Notes: generated from the letters alone by a model not told the origin. Shown: positions 35,708-45,182, counted from the stretch's first letter. The stretch: 64,000 nt of DNA from Halobaculum magnesiiphilum (GCF_019823105.1 NZ_CP081958.1:620001-684000); one strand, 5' to 3'. Made by a program: numbers and translations.

Positions 35708-36958
35708 ATGAGCCAACAGGTCGTCGTTGTCGGAGCCGGGTACGCCGGCGCCGGGACGGTGAAGTCGTTCGAGGACGCAATCCAACCGGGCGAGGCCGAG
35801 TTGACGTGGGTGTCGGACACCGACTACCACCTCGTGCTCCACGAGGCCCACCGCGTCATCCGCAAGCCGGAGGTCGAGTCCAAGGTCGCCATCCCGGTCG
35901 AGGAGATCAAGGACGACGACACGAACTTCGTGAAGGGCCGCGTCACGGAGATCGACGCCGACGAGCAGGTCGTCCACACCGGCGACGGCGACGAGATCGA
36001 CTACGACTACCTCCTCGTCGCCGTCGGCTCGGCGACCGCGTTCTTCGGCATCGACGGGCTGCGCGAGCACGCGCTCACCCTCAAGACGCTCGACGACGCC
36101 CGCGAGATCCACCAGGCCGTCAAGACGGCCGGCCAGGAGGCCACCACCACCGAGCCCGCGACGGTGCTCGTCGGGGGCGCCGGCCTCTCGGGGATCCAGT
36201 CGGCCGGCGAGATCGCGGAGTACCGCGACGACCACAAGGCGCCCATCGACATCGAGCTCGTCGAGGGGCTCGACTCGGTGTTCCCGAACAACGACCCCGA
36301 GGTGCAGGGCGCCATCCGCAAGCGCCTCGACGAGAAAGACATCGCCGTCTCCACGGGCGAGTTCATCTCGAAGGTCGACGAACACGCCGTCTACCTCGGC
36401 GGCGCCGAGGCGGAGTACTACGACGAGGACGACGACGGCGACGCCCCCGCGAGGGAGGACATCGACTTCTCCGAGGACCTCATCAAGGAGTACGACGTGC
36501 TGCTGTGGACCGGGGGGATCACCGGCCAGCCCGAGGTCGAGGACTTCCACCTCCACGCCGACGACCGCTCCAACCGCGTGTACGCCGAGTCGACGTTCGA
36601 GACGAGCGACGAGAACGTGTTCGCCATCGGCGACACCGCCCTCGTCGAGCAGGGCGACGAGGAGTTCGCCCCGCCGACGGCGCAGGCCGCCTGGCAGGCC
36701 GCCGAGGTCGCCGGCGAGAACCTCGCGCGTGCCGTCCGCGGCGCCCCCCTGAAGTCGTGGCGCCACGAGGACAAGGGGACGCTCATCTCGGTCGGCGAGG
36801 AGGCCGTCGCCCACGACGTGAAGGCCGCCGGGTTCGAGGTCCCGATCAACACCTTCGGCGGGCCGGCCGCCAAAGCGCTGAAAAAGGCCGTCGCGAGCCG
36901 CTGGATCGCCGACGTGTCGGGCTACGGGCGTGCGCTCAACGCCTGGAACGACATGTAG
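35708..36958 (+). CDS. Type II NADH dehydrogenase-like FAD oxidoreductase
   Basis: A 416-residue two-dinucleotide-binding flavoprotein. The FAD motif VVVVGAGYAGAGTVKSF starts at residue 5, the NAD motif is VLVGGAGLSGIQSAGEIAEY, and the second FAD signature is NVFAIGDTALVEQG. A C-terminal amphipathic helix region (AAKALKKAVASRWIADV) could contact the membrane. This is the usual haloarchaeal NDH-II-type enzyme passing electrons from NADH to quinone; a sulfide-quinone activity is less likely because no redox cysteines stand out. TATTTATCC-like AT sequence 20-30 bases upstream fits a leaderless start. Confidence 0.88.
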   Translation: MSQQVVVVGAGYAGAGTVKSFEDAIQPGEAELTWVSDTDYHLVLHEAHRVIRKPEVESKVAIPVEEIKDDDTNFVKGRVTEIDADEQVVHTGDGDEIDYDYLLVAVGSATAFFGIDGLREHALTLKTLDDAREIHQAVKTAGQEATTTEPATVLVGGAGLSGIQSAGEIAEYRDDHKAPIDIELVEGLDSVFPNNDPEVQGAIRKRLDEKDIAVSTGEFISKVDEHAVYLGGAEAEYYDEDDDGDAPAREDIDFSEDLIKEYDVLLWTGGITGQPEVEDFHLHADDRSNRVYAESTFETSDENVFAIGDTALVEQGDEEFAPPTAQAAWQAAEVAGENLARAVRGAPLKSWRHEDKGTLISVGEEAVAHDVKAAGFEVPINTFGGPAAKALKKAVASRWIADVSGYGRALNAWNDM

Positions 36959-37049
36959 ACCATCGCAGGATAGTCACCGCAGACACGCAGTGCCGTCCGT
37001 TCTCGCGGTCCGTCTCGCCCGTCAGCCACGCCGTCGACGTGGGGCTCCG

Positions 37050-37190
37050 TTACTTCTCGCGGTTGTCGAGGTGCCGGCTCCGGGCGTGACCGCGCAGCAT
37101 GTCGAACGTGAACCACGCGGCCGCTCGCGCCCGCTCGCGGACCCGTTCGAGCCGGCCCGGTTCCCGCTCGGTCGTTCGGTCGTCAGTCAT
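37050..37190 (-). CDS. Small basic protein behind the winged-helix regulator
   Basis: A 46-residue Arg-rich protein: MTDDRTTEREPGRLERVRER followed by an amphipathic AAAWFTFDMLRGHARSRHL. It lies 46 bases downstream of the regulator gene on the same strand and may be co-transcribed. Its codon use and placement suggest a real small gene. Function unknown; I do not recognise it. Confidence 0.6.
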   Translation of the reverse strand: MTDDRTTEREPGRLERVRERARAAAWFTFDMLRGHARSRHLDNREK

Positions 37191-37236
37191 CCGTATCGCC
37201 TCGGATCGGGGTTCCCTCGGTCGGTTCGCGACCGGA

Positions 37237-37770
37237 TCAGTGCTCGGGCGGCTCCGACGGCGCCTCCATCCCGTCGATCTTGAGGATGAGCACCGAGGCG
37301 GTGTCGTCCTTCCCGTCGACGGTGCCGTCGATGACGAGCTTCGACAGCGGCGTCGGTCCGACGCTGACGGAGTCGCCCTCGTGGAAGTCGCGCACCGACC
37401 CCTGGACGTGGATCTCCGCGCGGCACAGCTCCGGGTGGTGGACGGAGGTGAGGTTGATCTCCTGGACGTTGACGTTGTCGAGGCGCTCGCCCTCGTGGAA
37501 CAGCGGCGTCGACGCGGGCTCGTCAAGGTTCTGGAGGTCCAGCGCCTCGAAGGCGGTCGCGGTCGGCTTGTATCCGCCCTTCGGCCCCGGTACGCCCTCG
37601 ACCAGCTGCAGCGCCTTCAGGCTCTGCATCTGGTTGCGGATCGTGCCGGCGTTTCGCCCGACAGCGTCGGCGATCGTCTCCCCCTTGACCGCGTCCTCCT
37701 CCTCGCGGTAGAGGTTCACCAGCTCGTTGAGGATCTTCCGCTGACTGTCGGTGAGTTCGATGGACGACAT
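37237..37770 (-). CDS. Winged-helix transcription regulator (Rrf2/TrmB-like)
   Basis: A 177-residue regulator. Residues 1-75 are a winged helix: LTDSQRKILNELVNLYREEEDAVKGETIADAVGRNAGTIRNQMQSL, then LVEGVPGPKGGYKP, whose GGY turn is typical of Rrf2-type wings. The C-terminal half (VHHPELCRAEIHVQGSVRDF; VSVGPTPLSKLVIDGTV) is a beta-rich ligand or dimer domain seen only in haloarchaeal relatives as far as I recall. No Fe-S cysteine triplet is present. The small basic protein lies downstream. Confidence 0.82.
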   Translation of the reverse strand: MSSIELTDSQRKILNELVNLYREEEDAVKGETIADAVGRNAGTIRNQMQSLKALQLVEGVPGPKGGYKPTATAFEALDLQNLDEPASTPLFHEGERLDNVNVQEINLTSVHHPELCRAEIHVQGSVRDFHEGDSVSVGPTPLSKLVIDGTVDGKDDTASVLILKIDGMEAPSEPPEH

Positions 37771-37990
37771 TTGCTCATTGTCGTCCGGGAACCCGCATAA
37801 AACCACGGACCCGAACCCCCCACGTGGACGATCCCCACACGGCGGCCGGTTGACACTGAGTGGGCGGGCGTGATCGCAGGACAACGACGGGTCGAGCGAG
37901 CCGGGTCGTCGGGACCGAACGGCCCCCGATGTGCGGCCGGCACATCAGCCAACCGACACGGCTTTGCCGGCGGCCGAGTCCATCCCGAGT

Positions 37991-38917
37991 ATGAACGACA
38001 CACGCGTGCTGGTCACCGGCGGCGCGGGGTTCATCGGTTCGAACCTCGCGAACACGCTGGCGGCGGCCGGCAACGACGTGATCGCGCTCGACAACGGCTA
38101 TCTGGGGACGCCCGAGAACCTCTCGGCGGACGTGGAGTTCGTCGAGGCGGACGTGCTCGATGAGGACCTCCCGACGGACGTGGATTGCGTGTTCCACCTC
38201 GCGGCGCTGTCCTCCCGGCAGATGCTCGAGGAGAACCCCCGACAGGGCGCCCGCGTCAACATCGAGGGGTTCGTCAACGTCGTCGAGCAGGCCCGCGCCG
38301 ACGGCTGCGACACGGTCGTGTACGCCTCGACCTCCTCGGCGTACGGGAGCCGCACGGAGCCCAGTCCCGAGGACATGGACCTGGAGGCGTCGACGGGGTA
38401 CGACGCGTCGATGCTCGGGCGCGAGCGCTACGCGGAGTACTACAACGACTTCTACGACGACCTGACCTGTGCCGGCGCGCGCTTCTTCTCGGTGTACCAG
38501 GGCTACGGCGGCGCCGAGGGGCACAAGGGCGAGTACGCCAACACGGTCTCGCAGTTCGCCGACGACATCGCCAACGGCCAGTCGCCGGTGCTGTGGGGCG
38601 ACGGCTCCCAGACGCGCGACTTCACGCACGTCGACGACATCGTCCGCGGGCTGGAGGCGATCGCCGACCACGAGCTGGCCGGCGTGTACAACCTCGGGAC
38701 GGGCGACCCCTACTCGTTCAACGAGATGGTCGAGCTGATCAACGACGCGCTCGGCACCGACGTCGAGCCGGAGTACGAGCCGATCCCGCTGGAGAACTAC
38801 GTCCACGACACCTGCGCCGACATCACGAGGATCCGCGAGGCGACCGGCTGGGAGCCACAGGTCGACTTCGAGGAGGGCGTCCGGCGCGTGTGCGCGCCGT
38901 ATCTCGACGACGAGTAG
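37991..38917 (+). CDS. NAD-dependent nucleotide-sugar epimerase/dehydratase-like protein
   Basis: A 308-residue extended SDR of the UDP-glucose 4-epimerase type. NAD site VTGGAGFIGSNLANTL at residues 9-24; DVEFVEADVLDED; FHLAALSSRQ; YASTSSAYGS. The catalytic position reads GYDASMLGRERY: Tyr137 is present, but the usual lysine four residues later is Met141. C-terminal substrate motifs (VYNLGTGDPYSFNEMV) are normal. Epimerase activity is therefore uncertain, although cofactor binding looks intact. Start ATG at 37991 fits the family. Confidence 0.85.
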   Translation: MNDTRVLVTGGAGFIGSNLANTLAAAGNDVIALDNGYLGTPENLSADVEFVEADVLDEDLPTDVDCVFHLAALSSRQMLEENPRQGARVNIEGFVNVVEQARADGCDTVVYASTSSAYGSRTEPSPEDMDLEASTGYDASMLGRERYAEYYNDFYDDLTCAGARFFSVYQGYGGAEGHKGEYANTVSQFADDIANGQSPVLWGDGSQTRDFTHVDDIVRGLEAIADHELAGVYNLGTGDPYSFNEMVELINDALGTDVEPEYEPIPLENYVHDTCADITRIREATGWEPQVDFEEGVRRVCAPYLDDE

Positions 38918-38975
38918 GCGAAGACGGACGACGGCCGGCGGCGGGGAGTTCCGGAGTTCCGGTATCGTTCTGCGG

Positions 38976-40745
38976 TCAGCAGCTACCGCCGAACCCCGCA
39001 GCCTCGGGGTCGCCGATCGCCGACGGAACCGTCACGACGACGGGGTCGGCGCCGCCGGCGTCGTACACGAGCGAGCGCTGTGCGAGCCAGCGGTCGTACG
39101 TCGCCGGCGGGATCGTCGCCGGCGCGGCCGGGAACAGGTGCGCGCCGGTCGTCGTCCACGAGCGCTGGGAGACGACCGGACACGCCGGCGACGGCCCTCC
39201 ACGGAGCCACGAGGCAGTCGGCCCGACGCTCGCGTCGACGTTCCCGTAGTAGTTCCCCGGGACGCGGACGCCGGTGTGGGAGCTGGTCCAGGTTCCCTCG
39301 ATATGCTGGGTCGCGAAGGTGCCGGCCGCGAACTCGGATTCGGTCGTCGTGCTCGGATACGATCCGGTGTCGAGGTTCACGTACGCGACCGGGAGCGTCG
39401 CCGCCATCGCGACGACGAGCACGGCGACGCCCACCGGTCGGGCGGCCGCCGCCAGCGGCCGAACGACGGCACCGATCGATCGAACGGCGCCCCCCAGCGG
39501 GCCGGCGACGCCCAGCCATCGCCGGACGGCGGATCCCCCGTCGGCAGCGACGCCCGCGAGTCGCTCGCGCGGTTCGAGCCGCGAGACGACCGCGGCCGCG
39601 AGCACGAGCACCGGGAGGTGGACGTGCGTCTGTGCGCGCAGCGCCGTCGCGAAGTACTCGGGCGTGAGCCCCGCGGTGAACGAGAAGAGGATCTGGACGA
39701 CCGGCGCGAGAAACAGCGCGAACAGCGCCGGCTCGACGGGGCCGGCCCGCCCGAAGCGATGGCCCGCAAGCGCCGCCAGCGCCGCGGGCACGGCGAACGG
39801 AAGCACGAACAGGAGGACGAGCCGCGGCGTCGCGGCGGTCCCCGGGAACACGACGGTCCGGGCGTTGACGGCGATCGCCGCGAGGATGAACGCCAGCGGG
39901 GCCACCGCGGCGAGCCGACGCATCCGGCGTGTCGTGCGCTGGTACCACGGGACCGCGGCGACGAGGACGACGAGCCACGCGGCGAACAGGCCCGGAGAGG
40001 ACTGCACGCGGTCGACGTACGGGACCGTGAGCGGCGTCGACGCCGCGAGCGTGTAGTAGGCGACGAAGTACGCACAGAAGGCGAGCGCGACCCCGGCGGC
40101 GACGAGCCGGCCGCGGGTGAGGGGCCGGCCGATCAGGTGGCCCGCGAGCAGGCCGATCAACACGAGCGCCGCGATCAGGGTGCTGAACGTGTGCGTGACG
40201 GGCAGCACGAGCAGGATGACGCCCGCGACGGCGAGCCATGCCCCGCGCTCGCTCCGGGCGTACAGGTGGACGGCCAGCGCGAGCAGCGGGATCGTCACCA
40301 GCGTGATCGCGTCGTCGTCGGGGACGCCGGTGCGGCGGACGAAGACGCCGTCGACGGCGAGCGCGAACGCCGCGAGCACGGCCGCGCGAGCGCGCCGTCG
40401 ACCCGGCCATCCGAGGCTCGCGCCGAGCCGGCGGGCGAACACGGCGCCGAGCAGCACGCCCGTCGTCCCGATCAGTGCGTACAACGGTTGCGCGAGTCCC
40501 AGCGGCGCCGCGCCCGTCACCAGGCTGCCGGTCGACAGCAGCGCCGTCGAGGCGAGGGCGTCCACCCGCATGCCGACGAGGTCGATGTGCCCGGCCGCGT
40601 GCACGTCGTTCGCCAGCCTCGCGTAGACGATCCCGTCGAGCGTCGCGGGGAGCGGGCTCCACCACAGCGGCGCCAGCCGGGCGCCCGCGCCCACGACGAC
40701 GCACGCGAGGATCGCGAGCGCCCGGCGGTCGGGACCGTTACTCAT
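38976..40745 (-). CDS. Multi-spanning membrane protein, GT-C glycosyltransferase-like
   Basis: A 589-residue protein with about 12 membrane helices (for example VLLGAVFARRLG, ITLVTIPLLALAVHLYARS, LVLLFVLPFAVPAALAALAG) and a soluble outer C-terminal domain from about residue 450 (PSTTTESEFAAGTFATQH; VPGNYYGNV). The N-terminal outer loop has WWSPLPATLDGIVYARLANDVHA, and VRRTGVPDDDAITLV has an Asp triplet. This layout resembles GT-C or oligosaccharyltransferase-like enzymes, but no diagnostic motif was found. Its start overlaps the end of the FtsX-type permease gene by eight bases, so the two are co-expressed and may cooperate. Confidence 0.7.
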   Translation of the reverse strand: MSNGPDRRALAILACVVVGAGARLAPLWWSPLPATLDGIVYARLANDVHAAGHIDLVGMRVDALASTALLSTGSLVTGAAPLGLAQPLYALIGTTGVLLGAVFARRLGASLGWPGRRRARAAVLAAFALAVDGVFVRRTGVPDDDAITLVTIPLLALAVHLYARSERGAWLAVAGVILLVLPVTHTFSTLIAALVLIGLLAGHLIGRPLTRGRLVAAGVALAFCAYFVAYYTLAASTPLTVPYVDRVQSSPGLFAAWLVVLVAAVPWYQRTTRRMRRLAAVAPLAFILAAIAVNARTVVFPGTAATPRLVLLFVLPFAVPAALAALAGHRFGRAGPVEPALFALFLAPVVQILFSFTAGLTPEYFATALRAQTHVHLPVLVLAAAVVSRLEPRERLAGVAADGGSAVRRWLGVAGPLGGAVRSIGAVVRPLAAAARPVGVAVLVVAMAATLPVAYVNLDTGSYPSTTTESEFAAGTFATQHIEGTWTSSHTGVRVPGNYYGNVDASVGPTASWLRGGPSPACPVVSQRSWTTTGAHLFPAAPATIPPATYDRWLAQRSLVYDAGGADPVVVTVPSAIGDPEAAGFGGSC

Positions 40746-43704
40746 CGCTGCCCTCCGTGGGCGGTCCGGTCGCCGGCTCGTCGCGGACGAGTCGCGCGGG
40801 GGGACGCGCCAGCAGCGACGCGGTCGCCAGCCCGGCGCCCGCCAGCGTCACCGACAGACCGGCGAGTGCGGCCGCCGCGAGCAGCCCCGGCGACCCGGTC
40901 GCCTGGATCCGGACGCCGAACACCGTCAGGTAGCCCAGGGCGCCCGCGATCCTGAGGCCGGCGACTCCAACCGGGACCGCAACCAGCGCCGCGAGGACCC
41001 CGATACGGAGGGCGTCGCCGAGGACGATCCGGAACACCCGCGACGGGGATGCGCCCGTCGCGCGGTGGATCCCGATCGTCTCCCGCCGGCCGTGGACCGC
41101 CCGCGAGAACGTCGCCGTCGTGCCGCCGACGGTGAGCCCCGCTGCCAGCGCGAGGACGGTCCCGAACACGAGCCGGAGGTTGCCGAACGCCGTCTCGACG
41201 GCCCGACCGATCCCCGACGTACCGGCGCGGCCGCCGGTCGCCAGGGCCGCCGCGACCCGCTCGTCGCCGGTGACACGGAACGACTCGACGGCGACCGTCT
41301 CCCCGTCGACCTGAAGGGTCGCCTCGTAGGTCCCGGGCGGCTGTCTGGGGAGGCGCACGCCGATCTCGCGGGTCGCGCCGGAAGCGAGGGAGACCGTTCG
41401 CTCCGTCCGTCCGTCGGGGCCGGCGACCGCGACGGACACGTCCTCGACCGGGTCGCCCCACGGGTTCGACAGCGTCGCGGTCACCGTCGCGCGGGTGAGC
41501 AGATCGGGCGACTCGGGGCGAACCGCGAGCGACGCGGTCGGCCGGCGGGGTGCGTCCGCTGCGACGCGCATCGCCGCTTCTCCAGTCCGGTTGCCGGCGC
41601 GGGCGCGGATCGTGAGGTCGCCCGGGTCGCCGGTCGAGAGCTGTGCGATCCCGGCGTCGGTCGTCGTCGCGGTGTCCTCGCCGGCGGTCACCGTCGCGTT
41701 CGCCACCGGGTCGCCGTCGGCGTCGCGAACGCGGACCGAGAGCGTCGCGTTCGGGGGGCCGCGCTCGGGGAGCGGCCCGAGCGTGAGTCCCCCGCTCGTC
41801 GCGTCGCCGACGCGGATCGTCCGCGTGATCTCGCCCGCTGAGATGTCGATCGTTCCGGGCGGTCCGGTCTCGACGGCGACGGGGATCGTCGCCTCGCCGC
41901 CGGGGTCGAGCGTCACCTCGCGCTCGACCGTCCGGTTCCCCACCGTGATCGGGACGGTCGCGGTCGTTCGCTCCTCGCGCCGGTTCTCGACGACGACGGT
42001 CGCCTCGACGGTGCTGTTCGGCGCCGCGCTGTCCGGAGCGCGGATCGCCGTGATACGGGTCGACCGCGCGTCGACGCCGTCATCTGGGAGTCGCTCCGCG
42101 CGGACGAACTGCGCCGTCCCCGGCGGCTTCCCGGCGAGGCCGCGTGCGGTCGACAGCGGCACGATCAGTTGGTCGTCGAAGGGGCCGGGAGCGGTGAACA
42201 CGCCGACGACCTCGACGCGGGCGAGCCCGGGGCGGGTCGGCCCGCCGAGGGTCATGCGGTCGCCGATCCCCACGTCCATCGTCCGCGCGAGGTCGGCGCC
42301 GATGACGGCCTCGTCGGCGGTCGCCGGGCGACGGCCGTCGACGAGCGACTCGTCGGTGACCGAGGCGAACGCGCCGTACTCGGCCCCGCGGACCGTGTAC
42401 GTCCGGCCGTCGTCCACCTCGAACAGCAGCAGCTCGGGGCTGGCGTCGATCCCGCGGTCGCGCAGCGCGGCCGCGTACGTCGTCGGGACGGTGCTCGCGA
42501 TCGGGTGGACCGCTCCGGGCTCGGTGATCGTCGCCCCCTCGCCCCCTGAGAGCGGGGCGACGATGCCCGCCATCGACCCCACCAGGACGACGAAGGCGAC
42601 GAACGCCGCGAGCGTCGCGGCGGTGGGCACGGCCGTCCTTACGTCGAGCACCGTCGGCTCGGCGACCGACCGAAGCCGCGCGAGGCGGGAGGTGCCGGTC
42701 GTGTGGGGGTGGGCGTCACGGCCGTCCGCCAGGGGCGAGCCGCGGACCGCCGGGACGGCCGCGAGCACGCCGCTGACCCCGCCGAGCGCGACGACGGCCC
42801 CGAGGATCGGGATGATGACCCGTGCGGCCGCCGGCGTCAGCGTCGGCGACAGCGAGGTCGGCAGACCGGCGAACACCGCGACGCTGACGGCGGCGTTGAC
42901 GCCGATGACGCCGGCGGCGTACCCGAGGGCGGCGCCCGCGGCCGACAGCAGCGTCGCGCGGACGCCGAAGAGCGCGAGGATCGTCGCCGGCCGGGCCCCG
43001 GTGGCGCGGATCACCCGGATCGTCGCCCGGCGGTCGCGGACGGTCATCCGCGTGACGCTGTGGACGACCACGCCGATCAGGACCGCGCCGCCGGCGACGA
43101 CGACGCCGAGGGCGGTCAGCGCCTCGCGCGTCCCGAGCACGAAGAAGGCCAGCGCGGTTCGCAGGGGAACGCCCGAGAGCGGAATCTCCCCAGAGTTGAC
43201 CGGGTGGACCACGAACGCGCCGCTCGTTCCGAGCCGGTCGACCGTCGAGGCGTTCGCCACGTACCAGCCCTCGGGGACGGTACTCGCGCCCCCGCGGGGG
43301 GTGACTCGAACTGTGGTTGACCCATCGGGACCCTGGAGGGTTCGGGTCGTGGGGGCGTCGAGCGTCCCGAGCGTCGTCCCGCTGCCGGTGTGGAGGTCCG
43401 GGGCCGCCGTGGGGGACTCGGGTCTCGCGAGGACGTAACGATCGGAGCCGTTGGGGGTGTTGGCGAGGGCGAAGGGGATCACCGTCGCGTTCGCCGGCGC
43501 TGCCGCGGCGGCCGCCTCGACGCTCGCGTGGGTCGTGACCGCGCCGTCGCTGTCGTAGCCGGCGGCGATCGCGGTCGTCTGGTCGCCGGCGACGACGACG
43601 AGCAGGGCCGTCCCGCACAGGAACGCGACCCCGACCGCGACGACGAGGATCGCCAGCCGGTCGCGACGGGACCAGCGACCGATGAGGAGGCGACGATAGG
43701 ACAT
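40738..43704 (-). CDS. Large FtsX-family ABC permease with beta-sandwich insert
   Basis: A 988-residue MacB/LolC-type permease. An N-terminal helix (LAILVVAVGVAFLCGTALLVVV) is followed by an outer domain. Three FtsX helices and the cytoplasmic ATR-like loop RRATIRVIRATGARPATILAL come next. A second MacB-like outer domain (MTLGGPTRPGLARVEVVGVF) and beta-sandwich modules (VVENRREERTTATVPI; VSLASGATREIGVRLP; carboxypeptidase-regulatory-like VRDADGDPVANATV) follow. The final three-helix FtsX unit has GRRETIGIHRATGASPSRVF. The two permease halves suggest a self-sufficient dimer, but no ABC ATPase gene is adjacent. The inserted adhesin-like domains are unusual. Confidence 0.82.
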   Translation of the reverse strand: MSYRRLLIGRWSRRDRLAILVVAVGVAFLCGTALLVVVAGDQTTAIAAGYDSDGAVTTHASVEAAAAAAPANATVIPFALANTPNGSDRYVLARPESPTAAPDLHTGSGTTLGTLDAPTTRTLQGPDGSTTVRVTPRGGASTVPEGWYVANASTVDRLGTSGAFVVHPVNSGEIPLSGVPLRTALAFFVLGTREALTALGVVVAGGAVLIGVVVHSVTRMTVRDRRATIRVIRATGARPATILALFGVRATLLSAAGAALGYAAGVIGVNAAVSVAVFAGLPTSLSPTLTPAAARVIIPILGAVVALGGVSGVLAAVPAVRGSPLADGRDAHPHTTGTSRLARLRSVAEPTVLDVRTAVPTAATLAAFVAFVVLVGSMAGIVAPLSGGEGATITEPGAVHPIASTVPTTYAAALRDRGIDASPELLLFEVDDGRTYTVRGAEYGAFASVTDESLVDGRRPATADEAVIGADLARTMDVGIGDRMTLGGPTRPGLARVEVVGVFTAPGPFDDQLIVPLSTARGLAGKPPGTAQFVRAERLPDDGVDARSTRITAIRAPDSAAPNSTVEATVVVENRREERTTATVPITVGNRTVEREVTLDPGGEATIPVAVETGPPGTIDISAGEITRTIRVGDATSGGLTLGPLPERGPPNATLSVRVRDADGDPVANATVTAGEDTATTTDAGIAQLSTGDPGDLTIRARAGNRTGEAAMRVAADAPRRPTASLAVRPESPDLLTRATVTATLSNPWGDPVEDVSVAVAGPDGRTERTVSLASGATREIGVRLPRQPPGTYEATLQVDGETVAVESFRVTGDERVAAALATGGRAGTSGIGRAVETAFGNLRLVFGTVLALAAGLTVGGTTATFSRAVHGRRETIGIHRATGASPSRVFRIVLGDALRIGVLAALVAVPVGVAGLRIAGALGYLTVFGVRIQATGSPGLLAAAALAGLSVTLAGAGLATASLLARPPARLVRDEPATGPPTEGSDE

Positions 43705-43959
43705 CTACGGGGTGTGGTGTTGGTCGCACGCGACCCGGCGTGCGGTGTGTGGGATGGAAGCCGGCGGTAATACGCAAAAAGCTTCACACTTCTCTCGGGT
43801 CGACTGTGGTGGTCAGCGGATGGTGGGAGTTCACGGACCTGCTTCGATAATCGCCGTGAACGAACAAACATCGGCTCTGTTGAAATCCTCAATAAGAGGC
43901 ACGCTCAGACCGGACTGTGGTCAGTACACTCGACAAATCCAATCGCACCGGGTGAACAG
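43705..43959. other. Upstream region and island boundary
   Basis: This 255-base gap separates the FtsX gene from the toxin-antitoxin island. It carries an AT-rich promoter-like stretch (AATACGCAAAAAGC, 43770-43783). A segment starting GGCTCTGTTGAAATCC near 43873 resembles, from memory, insertion-sequence ends of haloarchaeal IS5-type elements. No partner end was found, so no element is called. Confidence 0.3.
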
Positions 43960-44478
43960 TCAGGACTCGTCAGGATCCCACTCACCACAGTTACACCGGG
44001 AGTGAGCGTCAGCGAACTTCACAACGTACCCGTGAACCGCTTCAGCTAACTCGTGCATTCCGGTCGCTAAGTCACGACCCGGTCGATCGATGTCGTAGTA
44101 AATCCGAGCCCGGTGTTCCGAACGGAACGAGTCGATCCGACCCGGAATTCCCGTGTCGGAGAACACACCACGCCCTTCGATTTCTTCGAACACCTGCTCG
44201 TGCGCCCGGAAGTCAGACGATTCCGCTGCAGTCTGATCCACTACATAGAATTGGAACGACCGCTCGATCGCATTGAACGACAGCTCCACGATGCTGACGT
44301 AGTTATTCGTTCCACGCCGTAGCTGCCGACAGGTCCCGAGCATCGCGCACGCCTTTCCGAGTTGTACGTCAGCATCTGCCTGCTGCCACGACAAGGAATC
44401 CTGTACCGGCCCCGTCTCACCGTCCGCGAGCAACGATTCTACGGTCTCGACTGCATCGACCACGTCGTCAAGCCTCAT
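43960..44478 (-). CDS. HEPN-type toxin of an MNT-HEPN pair
   Basis: A 172-residue helical protein. It overlaps the end of the nucleotidyltransferase gene by 11 bases, the standard layout of MNT-HEPN toxin-antitoxin pairs. Seen: DVQLGKACAMLGTCRQLRRG, VELSFNAIERSFQFYVVDQ, and a charged segment SFRSEHRARIYYDIDRPGRD. HEPN RNases use an R-X4-6-H motif; RDLATGMH gives one candidate, but the assignment is not certain. It ends with two cysteines (RCNCGEW). Activity as an RNase is inferred from the family and partner. Confidence 0.75.
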   Translation of the reverse strand: MRLDDVVDAVETVESLLADGETGPVQDSLSWQQADADVQLGKACAMLGTCRQLRRGTNNYVSIVELSFNAIERSFQFYVVDQTAAESSDFRAHEQVFEEIEGRGVFSDTGIPGRIDSFRSEHRARIYYDIDRPGRDLATGMHELAEAVHGYVVKFADAHSRCNCGEWDPDES

Positions 44479-45157
44479 CGGCGAACACCTCCCGTTTCAC
44501 GTCGTCCAACACAGGCGTGTCGTGTACCGTGATCCCCTCAGTGATGACATCCCGAATCCGGTCGTGCGTCACTGCAGAATCCCGCGTTTCAACGACGATG
44601 TGTGCTTCGTACCGATCACCGTCGAACTGTTCGGATGCGATGTCGTCCTCAATTCCGTGCGCTTCGCGTTGAGCGTTCATCCGCCCGTCCTCGATAATCA
44701 CGAACACGTCAATGTCGCTTGCCCGGTCCGCGTCACCCCGAGCGACACTCCCGAACAATACGATGCCCGCGTCGTCGCCGATTCGGTCAACGATCCGGTC
44801 ACGAACCGCTCGCACGGGGGCATGGTATTCTGGCTGCGGAATCGCTGTGATGGGATCGTCGCTGCGAACCAGTTTCTCCGGGTTGATTTGTACCTGATTT
44901 GCTCGGCCGTCACGGTCAACGGTGACAACACCGAGTTCTTCAAGCGATTCCACCGCGCCATTGACGTTCCCCATTCCCTTCCCCGTGAGGCGGTGAAGGT
45001 CGCGGTTTGAAAACGTCTTCTCAGGATTATCGGTGAGTATCTGGAGGATATCGGCGGTGGCATCGTGGGTGAACGCGTTACGGTCTCCGACCGGGATGGG
45101 GATACAGACGTGGGGTCCCTCACGGTCTCTCGATGATCGAACTGTATTACTGTTCAT
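44468..45157 (-). CDS. MNT-type nucleotidyltransferase antitoxin with N-terminal winged helix
   Basis: A 229-residue protein. Residues 30-95 are a winged helix (ILTDNPEKTFSNRDLHRLTG; GAVESLEELGVVTVDRDGR). Residues 110-229 are a minimal nucleotidyltransferase with the full GSX10DXD signature (G136 S137, D148, D150: FGSVARGDADRASDIDVFV). In known MNT-HEPN systems this enzyme AMPylates and silences the HEPN toxin. The extra winged helix suggests self-regulation of the operon; a 14-bp palindrome covers its start codon. A second paralogue lies at 49550. Confidence 0.85.
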   Translation of the reverse strand: MNSNTVRSSRDREGPHVCIPIPVGDRNAFTHDATADILQILTDNPEKTFSNRDLHRLTGKGMGNVNGAVESLEELGVVTVDRDGRANQVQINPEKLVRSDDPITAIPQPEYHAPVRAVRDRIVDRIGDDAGIVLFGSVARGDADRASDIDVFVIIEDGRMNAQREAHGIEDDIASEQFDGDRYEAHIVVETRDSAVTHDRIRDVITEGITVHDTPVLDDVKREVFADEA

Positions 45158-45163
45158 GAACAG
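45150..45163 (-). promoter_or_regulatory. Palindrome over the MNT start codon
   Basis: CTGTTCATGAACAG is a perfect 14-base palindrome that contains the ATG of the nucleotidyltransferase gene. A leaderless mRNA would place it at the transcription start, where the winged-helix antitoxin could bind. Binding is inference. Confidence 0.35.
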
Positions 45164-45182
45164 ATAGACGGTTCAATGAATG

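Noticed and set aside
43873-43905. Insertion-sequence end (GGCTCTGTTGAAATCC)
   Set aside because: Resembles haloarchaeal IS ends from memory only; no matching inverted end and no transposase nearby.
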